Source of the DNA: Arthrobacter livingstonensis
GTDB lineage: Bacteria > Actinomycetota > Actinomycetes > Actinomycetales > Micrococcaceae
Length of the DNA stretch: 64,000 nucleotides
Reading direction: 5' to 3'
Assembly: GCF_003219815.1 (NCBI RefSeq)
Contig: NZ_QJVD01000012.1
Span: 62,001 to 126,000 of the forward strand
Both the position numbers and the translations under genes were made by a program. Positions 61,230 to 64,000 of this stretch are shown here, piece by piece (the first letter of the stretch is position 1; each line of letters opens with the position of its first letter). Under the pieces are notes generated by a model that did no database searches, had not been told where the DNA came from, and saw only the letters and a list, made by a program, of their open reading frames with translations.

Positions 61230-61258
61230 TTGACATACGTACGGTGTAAAGCTTGTAG
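61230..61258 (+). promoter_or_regulatory. Possible ftsH promoter
   Basis: TTGACA at 61230-61235 with a weak TTGTAG 17 bases later (61253-61258). The -35 box is good, the -10 box poor. Confidence 0.3.
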
Positions 61259-61333
61259 CGCGGGAGTGCGGCCGCGCATGAATGTCTTTTACATATTGGT
61301 TGAGCGGGAGGGACGGGGCGTGGCCCCGAACAC

Positions 61334-63409
61334 ATGAAAGTCAAGAAACTCTTCAAGGGTCCATTTATCTGGATCATTGTGGTGGTTGTGCTCATTGGCG
61401 CGGCCCTGGCCACGCTGACCGGTGGCGGCCAGAGCAAGATCGACACCTCTGAAGCGCTGACCCTGCTCAAGAACGACCAGGTGGTTTCCGCCAAGGTCTT
61501 TGGCTCCGAGGGCCGTGTGGACATGGTCCTCAAGGACGACTACACGACCACGGACGGCACCAAGGCCGGCAAGGACGTGCAGTTCTACTTTGGCGCCTAC
61601 CGCGCCACCACGCTGGTGGACGCGATCGACAACGCGAACCTGAAAACGTTTGACGACCAGCCGGCGTCGAACAACTTCTGGTCCAGCATGCTCTCGCTGC
61701 TGATCCCCTTTGCCATCATCGGACTGATCTTCTGGTTCCTGTTCTCCCGCATGCAGGGCGGCGGCTCCAAGGTCATGCAGTTTGGCAAGTCCAAGGCCAA
61801 GCTCATCACCAAGGACCACCCGCAGGTCACCTTCGCGGACGTTGCCGGTGCCGACGAGGCCGTGGAGGAACTCCACGAAATCAAGGAGTTCCTGCAGGAT
61901 CCGGGCAAGTTTGCCGCCGTGGGTGCCAAGATTCCCAAGGGCGTGCTGCTGTACGGCCCTCCGGGAACCGGCAAGACCCTGCTGGCCCGCGCCGTGGCCG
62001 GCGAGTCCGGCGTGCCGTTCTACTCCATCTCCGGATCGGACTTCGTGGAAATGTTCGTCGGCGTGGGCGCCTCCCGTGTCCGCGACCTGTTCGAGCAGGC
62101 CAAGACAAACGCCCCGGCCATCATCTTTGTTGACGAGATCGACGCCGTCGGCCGCCACCGTGGCGCCGGCATCGGTGGCGGCAACGACGAACGCGAGCAG
62201 ACACTTAACCAGTTGCTCGTGGAGATGGACGGCTTTGACGTCAAGACCAACGTCATCCTGATCGCCGCCACGAACCGCCCCGACGTGCTGGACCCGGCGC
62301 TGCTGCGCCCGGGCCGCTTCGACCGCCAGATCTCCGTCGACGCACCCGACCGCCTGGGCCGCGAACAAATTCTCAAGGTCCACGCCAAGGGCAAGCCGAT
62401 GGCACCCGGGGTGGACCTGAACGCCGTGGCAAAAAAGACGCCAGGTTACACCGGCGCCGACCTGGCCAATGTGCTCAACGAGGCCGCGCTGCTGACGGCC
62501 CGCTCCAACGCCCAGCTCATTGACGACCGCGCCCTCGACGAGTCGATTGACCGCGTCATGGCCGGCCCCCAGAAACGCACCCGCGTCATGAAGGAACTCG
62601 AGCGCAAGATCACCGCGTACCACGAGGGCGGCCACGCCCTGGTCGCCGCGGCCATGCACAACACGGCGCCCGTCACCAAGATCACCATCCTGCCCCGCGG
62701 CCGCGCCCTGGGCTACACCATGGTGGTCCCGGAGGATGACAAATACTCGATCACCCGCAATGAACTGCTGGACAACATGGCCTACGCCATGGGCGGGCGC
62801 GTGGCGGAGGAAATCGTGTTCCACGACCCCTCCACCGGCGCGTCCAACGACATCGAAAAGGCCACCGGCACCGCCCGTGCCATGGTCACCCAATACGGGA
62901 TGAGCGAGCGCGTTGGCGCGGTAAAGCTCGGCTCCGGCGCGGGAGAGCCGTTCATGGGCCGCGACGCCGGCCACGACCGCGACTACTCCGAATCCGTCGC
63001 GTCGATTGTTGATGAGGAGGTCCGCAAGCTCATTGACCAGGCCCACGATGATGCGTACGAGGTCTTGATTGAGAACCGCGACGTCCTGGACCGGCTGGCC
63101 TTGGAACTGCTGGAGCGCGAGACGCTGAACCAGGCGGAGATCGCGCATATCTTCACCGACCTGCGCCGCCCGGCCCAGCGCCAGGTGTGGCTGTCCAAGG
63201 CGTCCCGCCCGGTCTCCAATGTGCCCCCCGTGATCACCAACAAGGAACGCCGCGACGCCCTTGCCGCCGGTGAGCCCTCCCCGGACTCCGTGTCCCCCCA
63301 GGACCAGCTGGCCGGCGCCCACCTGCAGGGTGAGGTGGACGCGCCCAACCGCACCCCGGGCATCGAGCTGGGCAAGAACGACGGCGAACAACTCCCGGGC
63401 CGCTCCTGA
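61334..63409 (+). CDS. ftsH: ATP-dependent zinc metalloprotease FtsH
   Basis: A 691-residue membrane-bound AAA+ protease that degrades misfolded membrane and regulatory proteins. Two N-terminal transmembrane helices ([17 protein letters not shown] and [17 protein letters not shown]) flank the outer domain; Walker A GPPGTGKT is at residues 208-215, Walker B in [11 protein letters not shown], and the zinc site HEGGH at 430-434 (commonly HEAGH). A long acidic, Pro-rich C-terminal tail is typical of actinobacterial FtsH. Overlap with folE is absent but spacing is only eight bases, suggesting one operon. Confidence 0.95.
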   Translation: MKVKKLFKGPFIWIIVVVVLIGAALATLTGGGQSKIDTSEALTLLKNDQVVSAKVFGSEGRVDMVLKDDYTTTDGTKAGKDVQFYFGAYRATTLVDAIDNANLKTFDDQPASNNFWSSMLSLLIPFAIIGLIFWFLFSRMQGGGSKVMQFGKSKAKLITKDHPQVTFADVAGADEAVEELHEIKEFLQDPGKFAAVGAKIPKGVLLYGPPGTGKTLLARAVAGESGVPFYSISGSDFVEMFVGVGASRVRDLFEQAKTNAPAIIFVDEIDAVGRHRGAGIGGGNDEREQTLNQLLVEMDGFDVKTNVILIAATNRPDVLDPALLRPGRFDRQISVDAPDRLGREQILKVHAKGKPMAPGVDLNAVAKKTPGYTGADLANVLNEAALLTARSNAQLIDDRALDESIDRVMAGPQKRTRVMKELERKITAYHEGGHALVAAAMHNTAPVTKITILPRGRALGYTMVVPEDDKYSITRNELLDNMAYAMGGRVAEEIVFHDPSTGASNDIEKATGTARAMVTQYGMSERVGAVKLGSGAGEPFMGRDAGHDRDYSESVASIVDEEVRKLIDQAHDDAYEVLIENRDVLDRLALELLERETLNQAEIAHIFTDLRRPAQRQVWLSKASRPVSNVPPVITNKERRDALAAGEPSPDSVSPQDQLAGAHLQGEVDAPNRTPGIELGKNDGEQLPGRS

Positions 63410-63417
63410 TTGCGGAT

Positions 63418-64000
63418 ATGATCACACCCGTGACCAATTACGACGACGAATCCGACTCTGCAGCGCCCGGCACCCTGGGTGCCGCACCGGGGCCGCCCTC
63501 TGACGGCCATGGCGGGCACATGGACCTTCCGCGCATTGAGGCGGCCGTGCGGGAAATCCTGCTGGCCGTGGGGGAGGACCCGGACCGCAGCGGCCTGGAG
63601 GAGACACCCAAGCGTGTTGCCAAGGCCTACGCCGAAGTGTTCGCCGGACTGCACCAGGACCCCGCGGACGTCCTTGGCACCACCTTCGACATCTCGCATG
63701 AGGAGATGGTGCTGGTGAAGGACATCCCGTTTTACTCCACCTGCGAGCACCACCTGGTGCCATTCCACGGCAGCGCCCACGTCGGCTACATCCCGTCGTC
63801 GGACGGCCGGGTGACGGGGCTGAGCAAGCTGGCCCGGCTGGTGGACATTTACGCCAGGCGCCCGCAGGTGCAGGAGCGCCTGACCAGCCAGATCGCCGAT
63901 TCGCTGGTGGAACACCTCAAACCCCGTGGCGCCATCGTCGTCATTGAATGTGAACACATGTGCATGTCCATGCGGGGCGTGCGCAAGCCAGGGGCCAAGA
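63418..64000 (+). CDS. folE: GTP cyclohydrolase I (partial, cut by window end)
   Basis: First 194 codons of the enzyme starting folate synthesis by converting GTP to dihydroneopterin triphosphate. Zinc and active-site residues visible: Cys109, His111 and His112 in [12 protein letters not shown], and Cys182 in [11 protein letters not shown] 35-residue Ser/Gly/Pro-rich leader precedes the conserved core ([33 protein letters not shown]). The start is ATG 63418 or GTG 63430. Following ftsH is the conserved actinobacterial order, normally continued by folP, folB and folK. Confidence 0.93.
   Translation, partial: MITPVTNYDDESDSAAPGTLGAAPGPPSDGHGGHMDLPRIEAAVREILLAVGEDPDRSGLEETPKRVAKAYAEVFAGLHQDPADVLGTTFDISHEEMVLVKDIPFYSTCEHHLVPFHGSAHVGYIPSSDGRVTGLSKLARLVDIYARRPQVQERLTSQIADSLVEHLKPRGAIVVIECEHMCMSMRGVRKPGAK

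Noticed and set aside
61289-63391. 700-codon minus-strand frame opposite ftsH
   Set aside because: Shadow of the strongly biased ftsH codon usage; no recognisable protein.

Overview
The window is high-GC actinobacterial DNA, most like Arthrobacter and relatives (Micrococcaceae). Pointers are a putrescine oxidase of the Micrococcus/Rhodococcus type, a WXG100 protein, frequent GTG starts, and the order Zn-metalloprotease (DUF2342-like) - tilS - hpt - ftsH - folE, which is a typical actinobacterial chromosomal block. No rRNA, tRNA, CRISPR array or intact insertion sequence was seen.

Layout. 1-11800 is accessory metabolism: a partial BBE-type flavin oxidase, DoxX-like protein, TetR, putrescine oxidase with a tandem universal stress protein and an APC permease, a DUF5997/LysR-domain pair, an MFS efflux gene broken by one frameshift beside its TetR regulator, a lone WXG100 protein and a zinc-less MDR oxidoreductase. 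12250-32972 is a hydroxyproline catabolic region: a five-gene branched-chain-type ABC importer, two proline racemase-family proteins, a DapA-family deaminase, a two-subunit aconitase X, an ornithine cyclodeaminase-family reductase, a GntR regulator, a three-component FAD/Fe-S/FAD dehydrogenase and a ketoglutarate semialdehyde dehydrogenase. Together they can take trans-4-hydroxyproline to 2-oxoglutarate and cis-3-hydroxyproline to proline. A sequence near ATGTCATATTGTA recurs before several of these units and is probably the GntR operator.

The most interesting part is 18311-22395, embedded inside the hydroxyproline region. It has lower GC and encodes a 91-residue precursor that resembles head-to-tail circular bacteriocins (enterocin AS-48, circularin A, uberolysin), followed by a SpoIIM/DUF95-like membrane protein, two unrecognised small membrane proteins, a large multi-spanning membrane protein and an ABC ATPase. 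That is the expected parts list of a circular bacteriocin locus, here in an actinobacterium and probably undescribed.

33000-36800 holds a universal stress protein abutting the remnant of an auxin-efflux-type carrier, then a sugar-acid module (GntR, enolase-superfamily dehydratase, BASS transporter) with palindromic operators. 36800-52100 is mixed housekeeping: alarmone synthetase-like protein, PfkB kinase, PEBP, two HAD phosphatases (the second lies further on), GDPD, glycerate kinase, NCS2 permease, glutamine amidotransferase, ArsR/CDF metal efflux, phosphoglucomutase, POT peptide transporter, rhodanese, prephenate dehydratase and a small acidic repeat protein. 52131-64000 is core genome: diacylglycerol kinase-like, serS, ppa, dacB, metalloprotease, tilS, hpt, ftsH and folE (cut by the window end).

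Intergenic gaps are rich in inverted and dispersed repeats: nested palindromes at 3965-4065 and 46107-46235, a 58-bp element at 35685 and 55660, a 49-bp element at 55780 and 58069, 56-bp tandem copies at 50265-50376 and GCGCAT-containing repeats at 28112-28334 and 39492-39571.
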